From assembly GCA_928212115.1 (NCBI GenBank), contig CAKMRJ010005634.1, positions 177,318,791-177,382,790 of the forward strand: DNA of 64,000 nucleotides, written 5' to 3'. The position numbers and the translations under genes are program-made. Shown here one piece after another: positions 1-10,513 of the stretch. Every line of letters starts with the position of its first letter. The stretch's first letter is position 1. The notes below the pieces were generated by a model that saw nothing but the letters and a program-made list of their open reading frames with translations, was not told the DNA's origin and made no database searches. Source of the stretch: Lactuca virosa (lineage: Eukaryota; Streptophyta; Magnoliopsida; Asterales; Asteraceae).

Positions 1-2
1 GA

Positions 3-960
3 GAGTGCTCCTACAAGGACTTCACCAACTGCAAGCCACTGTCCTTTAAGGGAACTGGCGGAGTCATTACCCTCTCGCAATGGTTCGAAAAGACAGAGTC
101 GATCTTCGAGATCTGCTCATGCCCGGAAGGAAGCAAAGTCAATTTGCTGCTTGCACCTTCGAGCAAAAGCCCTGACATGGTGGAATAGCCATGTCAAGTC
201 ACTATCTCTTATAGTGGCTAATGCTATGGGCTGGGAAGCTCTGAAAGACCTAATGATTGAAGAATACTGCCCGAGGGGCGAGATCCAAAAACTGGAGCAG
301 GAACTGTGGAGCCTAACCATGAAAGGCTCCGACATTGTGACCTATACCGCCAGATTTTGCGAGCTGGTGGCCCTCTGTCCCAACATGGTTCACAAAGAGG
401 GAAAGAAGATAGAGAGATACATCTGGGGGCTGGTGCCTGCATTTCAGAAGAATGTGTTAGCCTCAAACCCCACCACTTTCGATAGTGCCAAGCGGTTGGC
501 ACAACGGCTCATAGACCATGGGGTCCGTACCCCATCAGCAACAACGACCCTAGCCATCTCAGAACCCGCCAAAACCGCTGATTCCAAGCAGAAGTTCTGG
601 GATGACTAAAAGAAGAAGAAGACTGCCAAAAAGCAGCAGGTCGTGGCAGTACATGCTGCGATAGCACCTGGCGCTGCTGCTCCGGTAAAGCAGTACGTTG
701 GAAGTTTGCCCAAGTGCAACAAATGCAACTTCCACCACATCGGAGCCTGCCGTGAAATGCAGTCCTCTAACTGCAGCAGGAAGGGGCACACTGCCCGTTT
801 CTGCAAAGCTCCGGCGAGGCCAATTAACCAAGTCTCCGGCACAGGAGTGGGCCAAGCTTGCTACGGTTGTGGCGAGGTGGGCCACTACAAGAGGAACTTC
901 CCTAAGGCAGGGAATGCCGGTGGAGTAGGAAGGGTTCTGGCCATAGGCCACGAGGAAGCG
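3..960 (+). pseudogene. gag: F gag (capsid/nucleocapsid) pseudogene
   Basis: Retrotransposon gag would assemble the virus-like particle and bind element RNA. Reading starts in frame 3 (3-~145) with a gag core, shifts by one base near 146, continues in frame 1 from about 151 (KALTWWNSHV) and meets a TAA at 607-609, after which the same frame continues with a lysine-rich stretch. Two zinc knuckles follow. Both are damaged: the first (about 755-795) reads SSNC...GHTARFC and has Ser at the first Cys position; the second (862-903) is CYGCGEVGHYKRNF and has Phe at the last Cys. The start codon is outside the window. Certain as gag, certainly not functional as it stands. Confidence 0.85.
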
Positions 961-1400
961 GTTGCCGACCCCATAGTGGTCACTGGTACGTTTCTCCTCG
1001 ATAACTCTTATGCATGCATTCTGTTTGATAGTGGAGCGGAGACGAGTTTCGTGAACCAAAAATTTGCTCATTTACTTAAGCAAAAATCACGAGCACTTAA
1101 AGAGCCGTTCACTGTTGAAATGGCTAATGGAAAGACGGAGAGCACTAACAGTATATTCATAGGGTGTACCCTAACTCTAGATAGCCATTCATTTTCGATC
1201 GACCTCATGTCGGTCTCAATTAAAAGTTTCGACGTCATTATCGGCATGGATTGGTTGAGTCTACATCGTGCCGACATCATGTGTTATGAAAAGGCTGTTC
1301 GCCTTAATCTGCCGTCTGGCGAAACTCTAAGTTTATGGCGACAAACCCGGCACGAACCTTCGTATCATCTCGAGCATTCAAGCCCAGAAATTCTTGCGAA
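961..1400 (+). pseudogene. pro: F aspartic protease (pol N-terminus)
   Basis: This retropepsin domain would cleave the Gag-Pol polyprotein. The active-site triad is intact: ILFDSGAETSF with the catalytic Asp codon at 1027-1029, followed by the IIGMDWL motif around 1239-1260. It is in the same frame as the second half of gag, so gag and protease were fused. After about 1390 the reading moves to frame 2, where the linker to reverse transcriptase (IPVIRDFPDIFPEELPG) continues, which indicates a frameshift between protease and RT. Confidence 0.85.
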
Positions 1401-2800
1401 AGGAATGTCGTGCATTCCTTGCTCATGTGGTATATGTGAGCCAAGAAACGAAAGACATTCAAAACATTCCAGTAATACGCGACTTTCCCGACATCTTTCC
1501 CGAAGAACTCCCAGGATTACCTCCGCAACGTCAAGTCGAGTTCAGAATCGACTTAGTTCCAGGGGCTACTCCAGTAGCCAAATCGCCCTATCGTCTAGCA
1601 CCTGCAGAGATGCAAGAACTGTCCGATCAACTTAACGAACTGCTCAGCAAGGGCTTTATAAGACCAAGCTTCTCACCCTGGGGAGCTCCAGTCTTGTTCG
1701 TCAAGAAGAAAGACGGATCGTTTCGTATGTGCATCGACTATAGGGAGCTAAACAAACTGACCGTCAAAAATCGTTACCCTCTGCCTCGTATAGACGATTT
1801 ATTTGATCAACTGCAAGGGGCGAACTTCTTTTCAAAAATCGATCTAAGATCCGGATATCACCAACTACGAGTGCTAGGGGAGGATGTTCCGAAGACAGCC
1901 TTCCGAACTCGTTATGGGCACTACGAATTCGTAGTGATGCCGTTTGGATTAACAAACACGCCCCCCAGTATCATGGATTTAATGAATAGGGTGTGTCGTC
2001 CTTACTTGGATCAGTTCGTCATCGTCTTCATCGATGACATACTTATCTACTCTCATAGTAAGGAAGAGCATAGTCAACATTTGCGACTAGTCTTAGAAAT
2101 GCTGCGTTCGGAGAAGCTCTATGCGAAGTTCTCGAAATGCGAATTTTGGATCCGAAGAGTCGAACTCTTAGGGCACGTCGTTAGCGAAGAGGGGAATACA
2201 CGTGGACCCTTCCAAAATCAAAGCCATTGAGAGCTGGTCAGCACCGAAGACGCCTACCGAAATTCGTCAATTTCTAGGCCTCGCTGGCTACTATCGCAGG
2301 TTCATTCAGAACTTCTCCCGCATTGCAAAACCTCTTACAACACTGACCCAAAAGGGCGTGGCCTTTGACTGGGAAGAGAAGCAGTAGAGAGCGTTCCAAA
2401 CGCTCAAGCGAGCCTGTGCACCGCACTACTACTATCCCTCCCCGAAGGGATAGAAGACTTCGTTGTCTATTGCGATGCTTCAAATCAAGGGCTCGGCTGT
2501 GTTCTGATGCAACGAGGTAAGGTCATCGCCTACGCCTCGAGACAGCTGAAGACACATGAGGTCAACTACACCACACACGATCTTGAACTAGGAGCAGTTG
2601 TGTTTGCTCTGAAGATCTGGAGACACTACCTGTATGGTACAAAAAGCACTATCTTTACAGACCACAAAAGCCTACAACATATATTCGACCAGAAGGAGCT
2701 CAACATGAGACAACGACGGTGGCTCGAGCTACTCAGTGATTACGAATGTCAAATTCGCTATCATCCGGGTAAAGCCAACGTAGTAGCTAACGCCCTAAGT
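1394..2800 (+). pseudogene. pol: F reverse transcriptase and RNase H
   Basis: Reverse transcriptase synthesises element cDNA; RNase H removes the template RNA. RT is open in frame 2 from 1394 to about 2196 with FRMCIDYRELN, KIDLRSGYHQ, MPFGL and the catalytic IVFIDDILIY (both Asp codons at 2033-2038). A frameshift near 2196 moves to the thumb/connection (GLAGYYRRFI), a TAG stop lies at 2385-2387, and another shift precedes RNase H, read at 2507-2800 (YASRQLK, TDHKSLQHI, RRWLELLSDY, HPGKANVVANALS). The catalytic core looks intact, but at least three lesions prevent a single product. Confidence 0.9.
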
Positions 2801-2809
2801 CTGAAAGAA

Positions 2810-3200
2810 GGGCTTAATACGCTTTGGAAAGCGTGGAAAGCTAAATCCAAGATATATAGGGCCTTTCGAGATTCTCGCTAGAATCGGCCCTGTAGCTTAC
2901 AAACTTAACTTACCACGCGAACTCAGTCACATACATTCTACCTTCCACGTCTCGAACTTGAAAAAGTTTCTGTCCGACGACACTCTTGTAATCCCACTCG
3001 ACGAGATCGAGATCAACGAGAGCCTCAACTTCGTAGAAGAACCTGTAGAGATCATGGACCGGGAGGTCAAGCAAACGAAACAAAGCCGTATACCGATAGT
3101 GAAGGTTCGCTTGGAACGCCAAGCGCGGACCTGATTCACTTGGAGCGAGAGGATCAGATGAAACTGAAATATCCTCGTCTTTTACTTAGTATTTGTATCT
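2810..3200 (+). pseudogene. F integrase C-terminal tail with chromodomain-like end; core deleted
   Basis: Directly after the RNase H sequence ending NALS the reading jumps to the extreme C-terminus of a gypsy pol. In the frame starting near 2850 one reads YIGPFEILARIGPVAY, then HVSNLKK and a run ending in IVKVR, the usual entry to a group II chromodomain. The HHCC zinc finger and DDE core of integrase, normally roughly 1 kb in this family, are absent, so an internal deletion with its junction near 2805-2830 removed them. The reading frame also changes near 3135 where the conserved chromodomain Trp region is expected. Confidence 0.75.
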
Positions 3201-3440
3201 ACTTATTTGCTTAAACTCTAATTTCGGGACGAAATTCCTACTAACGGGGGATGATGTGACAACCCGAAATTTCTATTCAGTACAACCATTCACTTCAATA
3301 GAAGTCAAAACAGTTTCTGCTAACTTTTATGCTTTTGGAGTCAGTTTGAGGTTTTAAAGCCTAGTACTTCAGAGAGATAATGGGAGAGGATACTCTAGGG
3401 TTTATTGTGCATCAATAAAGTCTGAAAACTCCAAGAGTTT

Positions 3441-3960
3441 GGAGTTTACGGCCCAAAATGGTGTTACGGCCCAAACTCTAAGGAGTATAAATATGACACT
3501 TAGTCATCTTATACACTTTTTTTTACCATTTCAAGCCTAGAAACTCATTTCTCTCTCAAGTAGCATCCAATTTTCCTTCTTGAGTTTACGGCCAAGGCAA
3601 TCTCCTTGGACCGTAAACCCTAATGAAAGGGCCATTGTGAGCCCTAGTCCCTTCCTTAGCCTTGGATACTAGTATAGATCACTACCTTGAAGTGTTTAGG
3701 ACCTTAAACATCAAAAGATCAAGAACTCATAGAGTTTACGGCCGTAAACTCATAGAGAAATGGTCCATGGGCCGTAAACTCTATAAAGTATTGCCATTGT
3801 GCCACTAATGCTTTCTAAGGCTTGAAATTGACTATAATATGCTTAACCTTGACTTGTAAGACCTTAAAACACCAAATGGTAGAAGTTACCATGGGTTTAC
3901 GGCCGTAAACCCATTGGGACCGTAAACCCAAAACCGTAAACTCATGAAGAGTTTACCCTT
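3441..3960 (+). repeat. Cluster of TTTACGGCCGTAAA palindromes and half-sites in the F LTR
   Basis: Two perfect palindromes are visible: 20 bp at 3732-3751 (GAGTTTACGGCCGTAAACTC) and 24 bp at 3891-3914 with the same TTTACGGCCGTAAA centre. Half-sites (TTTACGGCC or GGCCGTAAA and one-base variants) occur near 3443, 3463, 3582, 3608, 3769, 3920 and 3934. Spacing is irregular, so this is not a simple tandem repeat. Function unknown. Confidence 0.8.
3486..3494 (+). promoter_or_regulatory. Putative TATA box in the F LTR
   Basis: TATAAATAT lies about 235 bp into the LTR, just upstream of a pyrimidine-rich stretch (CTCTCTC, about 3551) and of the palindrome cluster, a normal place for the U3/R promoter of a plant LTR. 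Transcription from here would carry the palindromes into the RNA leader. No start site has been shown. Confidence 0.5.
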
Positions 3961-4432
3961 GGACAAAAACTCAAAAGTAAAGCCCTACAACCCTTAGATG
4001 CAATCTGGTATTTTATAGCACTTGAATCAAAGTGTTTTACATGTCCTAGGTGTCTTAACTTGGTTAATTAGTGTTTAAAGACTATTGGATACATATATGT
4101 GTTATTATATGTTATTAGGATCCGGTGCGTGTGTTCAAGTCTTCACTTGACACTTAGCATCCTATACCATCCGTTCATCCAAACCACTCACTACAGGTGA
4201 GTTTGTTCATACCCCTTAATCAACCTTTAAATTTATTTTAAAGCTTTTATGGGGGGATACAAGTTGAACTATTATAGTTATTTCTATCAATCAATGTGAT
4301 TAATAACTACCATACAAGTGGATTTCTTACTTTTCAAACTGTGTTATCAAACAAAACTACTTCAAACTGTTTTACAAACTCTTTTACATGTCAAATACTT
4401 TTATTAAAACTCTTTAAACTTATATTCTGTTA

Positions 4433-4605
4433 AATGTGTATCTATAAGAATATAGTTATCTAAGTAGGGCTGAAAGGAATTAGGACTAATAGCTCACCTT
4501 ACCTCCTGTTCCTTGTTTGGTTGTGGACTTAGGGTATCGGTTGTTTGTCCGAAGGTCGTTTGAATCCTAATTATATATTACCTCTATGTATATAGATGTA
4601 AAAGT
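4433..4605 (+). repeat. Hairpin module, copy 1 (F LTR)
   Basis: Two AT-rich arms (about 4433-4475 and 4560-4605) are imperfect inverted copies of each other and flank a conserved core, here CCTGTTCCTTGTTTGGTTGT at about 4505-4524. The same core and arms recur seven more times in element A. The core orientation relative to element transcription is the same in all eight. Confidence 0.65.
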
Positions 4606-4889
4606 TCCTTCTTTCTATTCATTACCTTTGGGTAGCAAAGGTATACAAACATGTTCATTCATACAAACAACATTGCTAGTAAACTATAATTGGTATAGTT
4701 TAGGAAGTTACTAATACTATTACTAGAACAATGAAACATACAATGAGTCAGTTCATACATGAGTCAACACATACTATTCTGAGAGACAGAGAGAACATAC
4801 GTACATACTAAACAGAGAGAGAACATACAATACAGCTAGTACATACTATACATTACAATACAGCTAGTACATACTATACATTACCTGAC

Positions 4890-5214
4890 GTGCTCGGATG
4901 AGCCTTTGATTATGCCTGATGACGCTCTATTTCCAGCATACGCCTTTCGAACATTGCCTGACGTGCTCGAAGTTCCCTGACTTCAGCTTGGGTTGCAGTA
5001 AGTTCTCTCTGCAGGACCTCATTGTGGTCCAGAGTTCTACCATGAGCAACTTGTAGATGGCGAATGCGGACTGTATTGACTCCCACATCGGCATCAACTT
5101 CCATGAGTCTGTTGATGGTTGCCCTACCCTGCTCGTCATTTCGAGCAACCCTGCAAACCAGAATAGGCAGGATTCTGTCTGCTGAGTCTCCCTCGCTCGG
5201 ATTGTAGAAGCTTC
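4890..5214 (-). pseudogene. Orphan coding fragment, coiled-coil-like, unknown family
   Basis: On the minus strand about 105 codons stay open up to the point where element B's LTR begins; the N-terminal residues of the longer open frame (from 5278) come from that LTR and are not part of it. The protein is charged and probably helical, with heptad-like spacing in the second half (LQRELTATQAEVRELRAR), and has no motif I recognise. It could be a piece of a gag or additional ORF of another retrotransposon, or a captured host-gene fragment. The B LTR cuts it upstream; it runs out near 4890. Confidence 0.4.
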
Positions 5215-5923
5215 GGTGCACATGCAACCCAAAATGCTTTGGATCTATGTTTTCTCTATTATACATGCATATTTTCAATTTTTACAAAGCATTGTCCTAA
5301 CTAGCATAGAAATTGCCAAATGAATAAAACATCTAGATAGATGACATACCTTTTAGAAGGACTTGTAGTTCTTGACCTTTGAAAGCTTGAGCACCTCAAG
5401 TGTGATACCTCTAATGGTTCACAAACACCAATATGCAAGAGGATGATTTAAGAGAATAAGTTACTTCCTCAATGAGAGGAGGCAACCGTTTTTGGCTATG
5501 GAGGGTTCTATTTATAGTGTTGGACATGCTAGGGTTACACTTAGTAAACCCTAATAACCCATGACTTTCCACATTCTCATGCTCCATGGGTTTAACCTCA
5601 TGGACTATCTATGGATTAGTTTATCCCATAATCATGGATCATTAGCCCACACTACAAGAATGATTGATTTACATAATCAATCCCCATATATTTAATTAGT
5701 CTCTTTTGATCACAAAATTAATAAATTAATTCGTGATCAATACTAATGAAATAATTCTGTATTAATATATTAGACTTGTAATATATTAATAAACCATAAA
5801 GAACCTTATTCTCAAAATCCATCCTATCAAATTGCACTGGTGAAGGCAACCCAAAAGGACCATGCTACAATCGGGTCAAGTACATACCAGTTATAGTTAT
5901 GGGCTTAGACACCAAATCCAACA
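5215..5923 (-). repeat. B 3' LTR (left copy, terminally truncated)
   Basis: This segment matches 20815-21524 almost throughout (for example GGTGCACATGCAACCC... at the left and ...CACCAAATCCAACA at the right). The terminal TGTTAGGTTTTGAGC of the other copy is missing and replaced by the orphan coding fragment, so a deletion removed the outer end and any target duplication. Confidence 0.85.
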
Positions 5924-5937
5924 GTCTCCCACTTGGA

Positions 5938-6551
5938 TAAGTCTAATAACTATTACTGCTAATGTACTTCAGGATCCGACTTAGCAATCGTAAGCTTTCA
6001 AAAAGCCGTTGTCGAACTCTGACCTAGTTAGTGATGCGTCCTTCGGATAAGGGATCATATACTCCTCTGTTCTCAAGATATCTATGCGGACAAACACATG
6101 GAACATAGTCATACTTATTGTCCTACAATTTCTTTCCCGATTTCTGATTCGTCTGACATTGAACATAACTGAACACATTAAATTAGTTCTGACCGGGCCC
6201 GACACATAAGTCAACGCAGAATCATGGAAGGGCCCAAGATATCGCTTTTAATCCTCTTAGGATAAAAGGAACACATAAACTTTGACATTATATGCTTTTG
6301 TCTAACTACTAATCAAATCATGCACAACGACCGTTTTATAACATCAAGTTACTGATGCGTTTTCATGCCATCAATGCACAACCAACTCGTAGTCAACAAC
6401 TCATATATCTTGGTTTGAAGATTATATGATATTATCGTCTCACAATTACTCGTGATAAATTCCATGAAGTAATTCAGGTGAGCACGGATTAAATCCAATA
6501 CTCAAATCTTATTTCAAGAGAACTCATTAATGGCGTAGCACACTTTTGCTA
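5938..6551 (-). other. B 3' untranslated region, first part
   Basis: No open frame of interest. The sequence is the inverse counterpart of the region between RNase H and the 3' LTR of element C (about 35620-36140), with shared phrases around the GACCGGGCC and GGATCATATA stretches. It ends at 6551 with TGCTA, the left target-site copy of element A, and resumes at 15091. Confidence 0.75.
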
Positions 6552-8550
6552 TGTCACACCCCCAAACCAGAACGGCGGAAATATTCGGGGGTGGAGGACG
6601 TCATGTCAAGTATCACAACACATGCACTATAGTAATCAAAGTACAAACAACCATTGCATAACTAATGTATAAGTCATTACATAAGTGTTTAAACAATACA
6701 TATTAAAACATCAAAAGTAGATATAGTAAAAGACAAAAGACGCAGCACGGTACTAGCCTGTCTTCTCAAAAGTTGAAGGAGTGTACCTGTCTACTGGATT
6801 CCTGAGAATACAAGTTATTTTGAAAGAAAGGATCAGCATTTAAGCTGGTGAGTTCATAAGTATTAGTTATGGTTGCTCTAGTTTTAAGAAAGTGATTGAT
6901 TAAGTTCCAGAAAATCCTATATTTTCTACTGTATATAAAAAGTAGTTTTAATCCCATAAAACCGTTCTGTAAAGTAGTTTTAATCCCATAAAACTGTTCT
7001 GTAAAGTAGTTTTAATTCCATAAAACCGTTCCATTTAAGTGTTATTGTACTTATAACCTAGTATGACATAATTTTAATTCACCATAAAATTATAAGAAGA
7101 ATGTTTTCCATTTTGGTTGTGGAAGATGATTGATGCAATAGTTTTTCCTAAAAATACACTACTGGTGTAATAACCACCCTATTATTAAACTGGTTAATTA
7201 GGGTTAAAATGTGATAAAGTTGTAACCATGCTGATATACTAGAGTAAACACGACGACCTTCTGGTGTCGAACCTGAATATGTGACATTTGTCACCCCATG
7301 GCTTGTCTGTCGGACTGTAGCTAGCAGTCGGGATGTGGGATTGTCAGTCCCGTATAGATCTATACACACAATGCCCGCTCTCCCTCCAGGAGACTCTGGT
7401 TACAAGAATGTAACATAGCAAGTATAATTACTATGTCCTGAAGACGTACCATCACATTTTGGTTTAAGTAAAGATCGAATTATATCCTTTTCTTGACAGA
7501 GTAGTTTAACCTCGTATACTTATCTACAAAATAGATTTCTCGTTTGTTTCATAAATTATACCTATTGTAATTTATATGGTCTATCTGATTATCATGATCT
7601 ATCATGAGTGTACCCCTTTGATCAACGTGATACAAAGGTAATGATACCGACTGAAGTAACCTTTTATATTCATATATGTACAATATAATAATTAAGACGG
7701 AAACGACCTTCGGACAAATAACACCACCTTAAGCCCACATCCAAACAAGGAAAAGAAAATAAGGCAATTCATTAGTCCTAAGCCCTTTAATTCTTATTTA
7801 TATATCTACATATATATATATATATATATAAACATGATTTTGACAATTATAAGTTTAAAGAGTTATAAAAACATTTAAAAGAGTTTAACGGTATTCTAAA
7901 AAGAGTTTATGTGACCTTTAAAAGATTTTACATGACTTTAAGTCATTATGGAAGTATTTGGTAATCCTTTATTTTAAACACAGTATTTAAAAGTAAAAGG
8001 ATTAACATTAATGATTCTCTACAAGAATGGTAACCACAAAAGTTCTTACTATAATCACTTAGTTTATAGTAACTATATATAACCTAATATCGAACATACA
8101 CTTAAATGTGTGAATCTGCCCTGAGTCCACAACCAAACAAGGAACAGGAGATGAAGCGGAAGTCACACATTCCACGGCCTATCGGATATTAATTATATAT
8201 AACTCTGATGTATAAACTAAGGAATTATAGAATTAACCATTAAAAGATCCTTTATGTTATACTAGTTTAATAATTAGTATTAAACCTTTTGTGTGATTAT
8301 TATCACATGTAAATATTAACACAATTTAATTGTGTTCAACTTGTATCCCCCCTTAAAAGCATTTAAAACTATTTAAAAGATAGATTATATGCGGTATGAA
8401 CTCACCTGATGTTGAAGATTCGATTGAAGATATGATGTAGGATGTTTGGTATGCCAAGTGAAGTCCCGAGCACAAATGGATCCTATTTGGCATATATTGA
8501 CATATATATGCATACAATTAGTGTCTATAACTACTAACATGTAAGGGAAA
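6552..8550 (-). repeat. A 3' LTR (left copy), truncated
   Basis: Matches 12150-14218 of the right LTR closely, then identity stops abruptly at 8550 (AAGGGAAA). The counterpart of 14219-15085 (867 bp) is missing and the sequence passes straight into integrase coding. A single deletion spanning the end of integrase, the polypurine tract and the beginning of the LTR explains this. It contains two hairpin modules (about 7670-7830 and 8050-8235). Confidence 0.85.
7670..8235 (-). repeat. Hairpin modules, copies 2 and 3 (A left LTR)
   Basis: Copy 2 (about 7670-7830) has core CCCACATCCAAACAAGGAAA and arms around TATATGTA...AATTAAG; copy 3 (about 8050-8235) has core TCCACAACCAAACAAGGAAC and arms CTTAGTTTATA...TATATATAA and their inverted partner. 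Both read antisense on the plus strand, that is, sense for element A. Copy 2 also shares AACGACCTTCGGACAAA with copy 1 in F. Confidence 0.65.
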
Positions 8551-8790
8551 TGATTCTACTATCTCTAACGGAGATAACAGATATTGGAACACCGTGCAGT
8601 CTAACTAATCTCTCGGACACACGTTCTAGTTAACTTCTCTATTTTGCCTGTTTCTTTTAAAATTTGCAGGAAGTGCGTGGACTTGGCTAATTTGTCGACG
8701 ATCACCCAAAATGGTATCAAGTCCACCTGTTGCCTTGGGTAACTTGATTATGAAGCCCATTGCAATCCGCTACCACTTCCACTCACGTAT
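8551..8790 (-). pseudogene. A integrase core fragment
   Basis: Read on the minus strand, 8790 to 8640 gives EWKWWRIAMGFIIKLPKATG and DTIWVIVDKLAKSTHFL, the segment around the first catalytic Asp of gypsy integrase; here the usual IAMDFI is IAMGFI, so the catalytic Asp has become Gly. After a frameshift, LHGVP and a degraded DRDSRF follow (second catalytic Asp region) and the reading stops at 8551 against the LTR. The third catalytic residue and the C-terminus are deleted. Confidence 0.75.
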
Positions 8791-8864
8791 CTCCGGTTGT
8801 CATAGTAAGCCTGCGGGCTTTTTCTCTAAAGTTCATTATAAGACTCATACTTGGCTCATCCACC

Positions 8865-9045
8865 ATCACCTCGTGTATACGAGTCGTATATAATTTAGAT
8901 TGACAAAACGTTCAGATGGGTGGCTCTGTCCCAAGTCCACAACCATACAAGGAACAGGAGATAGGGCGGAATCACACATCCTAAATCTTGTTGAGTCTAA
9001 ATTATATACCACTCTTGCGTATACACTTAGCAGCGATAGATTAAC
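8865..9045 (-). repeat. Hairpin module, copy 4 (A internal)
   Basis: Arms CGTGTATACGAGTCGTATATAA (about 8870-8892) and the inverted partner near 9000-9040 flank the core TCCACAACCATACAAGGAAC (about 8936-8955). It lies between the integrase and protease remnants, where reverse transcriptase coding would be expected. Confidence 0.65.
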
Positions 9046-9089
9046 CTAATGAGTTCTTAGTCTCTATTCTAGAACTTGTTACGGCACAA

Positions 9090-9360
9090 GTGGTCTTCCT
9101 ATGAGATCTATTGGGTATTCTACGGGTGGTTACTGACTTCTGAAACTTCTTTGGTGCATTTCGCTTCAAATATTCTATCTACTGAGCAGGCTAGAAGGTG
9201 AGGTACCCCTCGCATGGGTACTTCTGAAGTTTTGAAGTGAGAGATACTATAAGGGTTTTCGTTATGGAATGGAATAATTTCATCTAACGGTTGATTAAGG
9301 AAACAGTCTTTTACACAGCATAATAATTTTGCATGGTAAGGGCCAAGCCAAACCATGTCG
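9090..9360 (-). pseudogene. A protease end and protease-RT linker fragment
   Basis: The minus strand from 9360 reads MVWLGPYHAKLLCC, matching the GMDWLSxxRAxIxCxEK region of gypsy protease (F has IIGMDWLSLHRADIMCYEK), and after frameshifts QKYPCEGYLTF, the counterpart of the QKYLRKGxxAFLAHV linker. The active-site DSGA part is not present. Frameshifted and very short; identified by pattern only. Confidence 0.55.
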
Positions 9361-9599
9361 GATGAGGATGTCGGAACTTCTCGACGAAATAGATATTAAG
9401 TCGTTCTGGAAGAAATGATTACTAGGATGATGAATAATCCTATGTACTTAAGTTTTCAGTGCTTCCGGGTTTTGTTCTGTTATTATTGCTACGAACCCCC
9501 TTTTTGATTCGAAATTGGCAGGTACTTAACAATACGAGGGTTCTGATAATTTGAAATTATGAACTTTCATGAAAAGATCCCTACTAGGTCTCTCTATCA

Positions 9600-9770
9600 T
9601 CGCTTGGTGTACACAAGTCATTTATAATTAAGATTGGTAAGACAGTTGACTGAGCGACCCTGCCCTAAATCCACAACCAAACAAGGAACAGGAAATGAGG
9701 CGGGACCACTCACTCTAAATCTACAAATCTTAATTATAAATTACTATAATGTATACACTAAGCCATCATA
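9600..9770 (-). repeat. Hairpin module, copy 5 (A internal)
   Basis: Arms CGCTTGGTGTACACAAGTCA...TTATAATTAAGATT (about 9600-9640) pair with the inverted sequence around 9715-9770; the core TCCACAACCAAACAAGGAAC lies at about 9670-9689. It sits between the protease and gag remnants of A. Confidence 0.7.
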
Positions 9771-9899
9771 GCTTTACCTGATAGGGTTCCGAGTTTTATA
9801 TGAGTGTTGTGATTTGGTTCGAACTAGAGAGTAATTAGAATTTTACTTAAGTATTGGCGTTCGGAAGCGTACCAAAAATATAGCAAGTTTCTTTGATGC

Positions 9900-10215
9900 T
9901 TCCCCATTCTCTGAGGTCAAACTCCTCCTGCTCCCCCGTCATTCTTCTCTGTTGGACAGTCCCTCTTGAAATGTCCTGTTTCACCACAAAGATGACATAT
10001 TAGACTGGTTCCAACATTGGTGGTTGAAGTGATGAACTCGACCGGAGTCCTACAGAAGCGGGCAGTATACCCCTTCATGTTGCATCTATTGCAATACAGT
10101 TCCCGACAGACTCCATAATAATGGTAGTTGCACTTGCTGCAGTGTGGGAGGTTTCCTAAGTACGGTGTGATCGGTGTTGGAATAACAGGGTTGATAGGGG
10201 TATTGACTTCCCCAG
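9900..10215 (-). pseudogene. A gag zinc-knuckle region
   Basis: The minus strand encodes LPHCSKCNYHYYGVC followed by two knuckles. The first reads CNRCNMKGYTARFC: its His is Tyr. The second reads CHLCGETGHFKRDC and is intact (CX2CX4HX4C). The arrangement equals that of F gag. The central gag domain, expected between the N-terminal fragment at 10513-10244 and this part, has been deleted. Confidence 0.8.
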
Positions 10216-10243
10216 TTTGTTGCCCTTCAGTAGGTCCTTGAGT

Positions 10244-10513
10244 TCAACAACTCCTTTTCTCGTTCTCGAACATTCGTTTCAGGATATTAGGTTTGAGGTC
10301 CGGAGTGTCTTTACAAGTAGGTGTTCGTTGCTGAAATTGGTTATCGCCTCGATCGGGATTGCTGATAACATTTCCACTAACATTTGTGTTGTTAGCATTA
10401 AGGTGAGCCATGACAGCTGCTATAGCTGTCGTAACCGCAGCTTGAAAGGTAGCCGAATCTATCTGAAGGATTGATTTTTTACCGGGGGGTTGGTTACGTT
10501 TCTTCGGAGGCAT
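10244..10513 (-). pseudogene. gag: A gag N-terminus
   Basis: Open from an ATG at 10513 (MPPKKRNQPPGKK) for about 89 codons, with an alanine-rich helical stretch (FQAAVTTAIAAVMAHL) typical of the start of Tekay-type gag. The stop comes soon after the junction with the zinc-knuckle part, so the central capsid domain is missing. Confidence 0.75.

Larger units (their letters stand above)
1..4880 (+). mobile_element. Element F: Tekay-like Ty3/gypsy LTR retrotransposon, 5'-truncated by the window
   Basis: On the plus strand gag, zinc knuckles, protease, reverse transcriptase, RNase H and a chromodomain-type tail follow in gypsy order, then a polypurine stretch (AACGGGGG, 3243-3250) and an LTR starting TGTGACAACCCG. 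The integrase core between RNase H and the tail is missing. The 5' LTR and start of gag lie left of the window. The right boundary is uncertain: LTR-like sequence fades at about 4880, before an unrelated antisense coding fragment and the truncated LTR of element B. It resembles D and A in protein family but has its own LTR. Confidence 0.85.
3252..4880 (+). repeat. 3' LTR of element F (right end approximate)
   Basis: The LTR begins with TG at 3252 or 3255 (TGTGACAACCCGAAAT) right after a purine-rich tract. It contains a TATA box at 3486-3494, dense copies of a TTTACGG half-site and two perfect palindromes, and one copy of the hairpin module described separately (4433-4605). The sequences around 4195 (ACAGGTGAGTT) and 4250 (GGGGGGATACAAGTTGAAC) also occur, inverted, in the LTRs of element A, so the two LTRs share an ancestral core. 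No second LTR copy is in the window, so the right end cannot be fixed; the sequence changes character near 4880. Confidence 0.6.
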
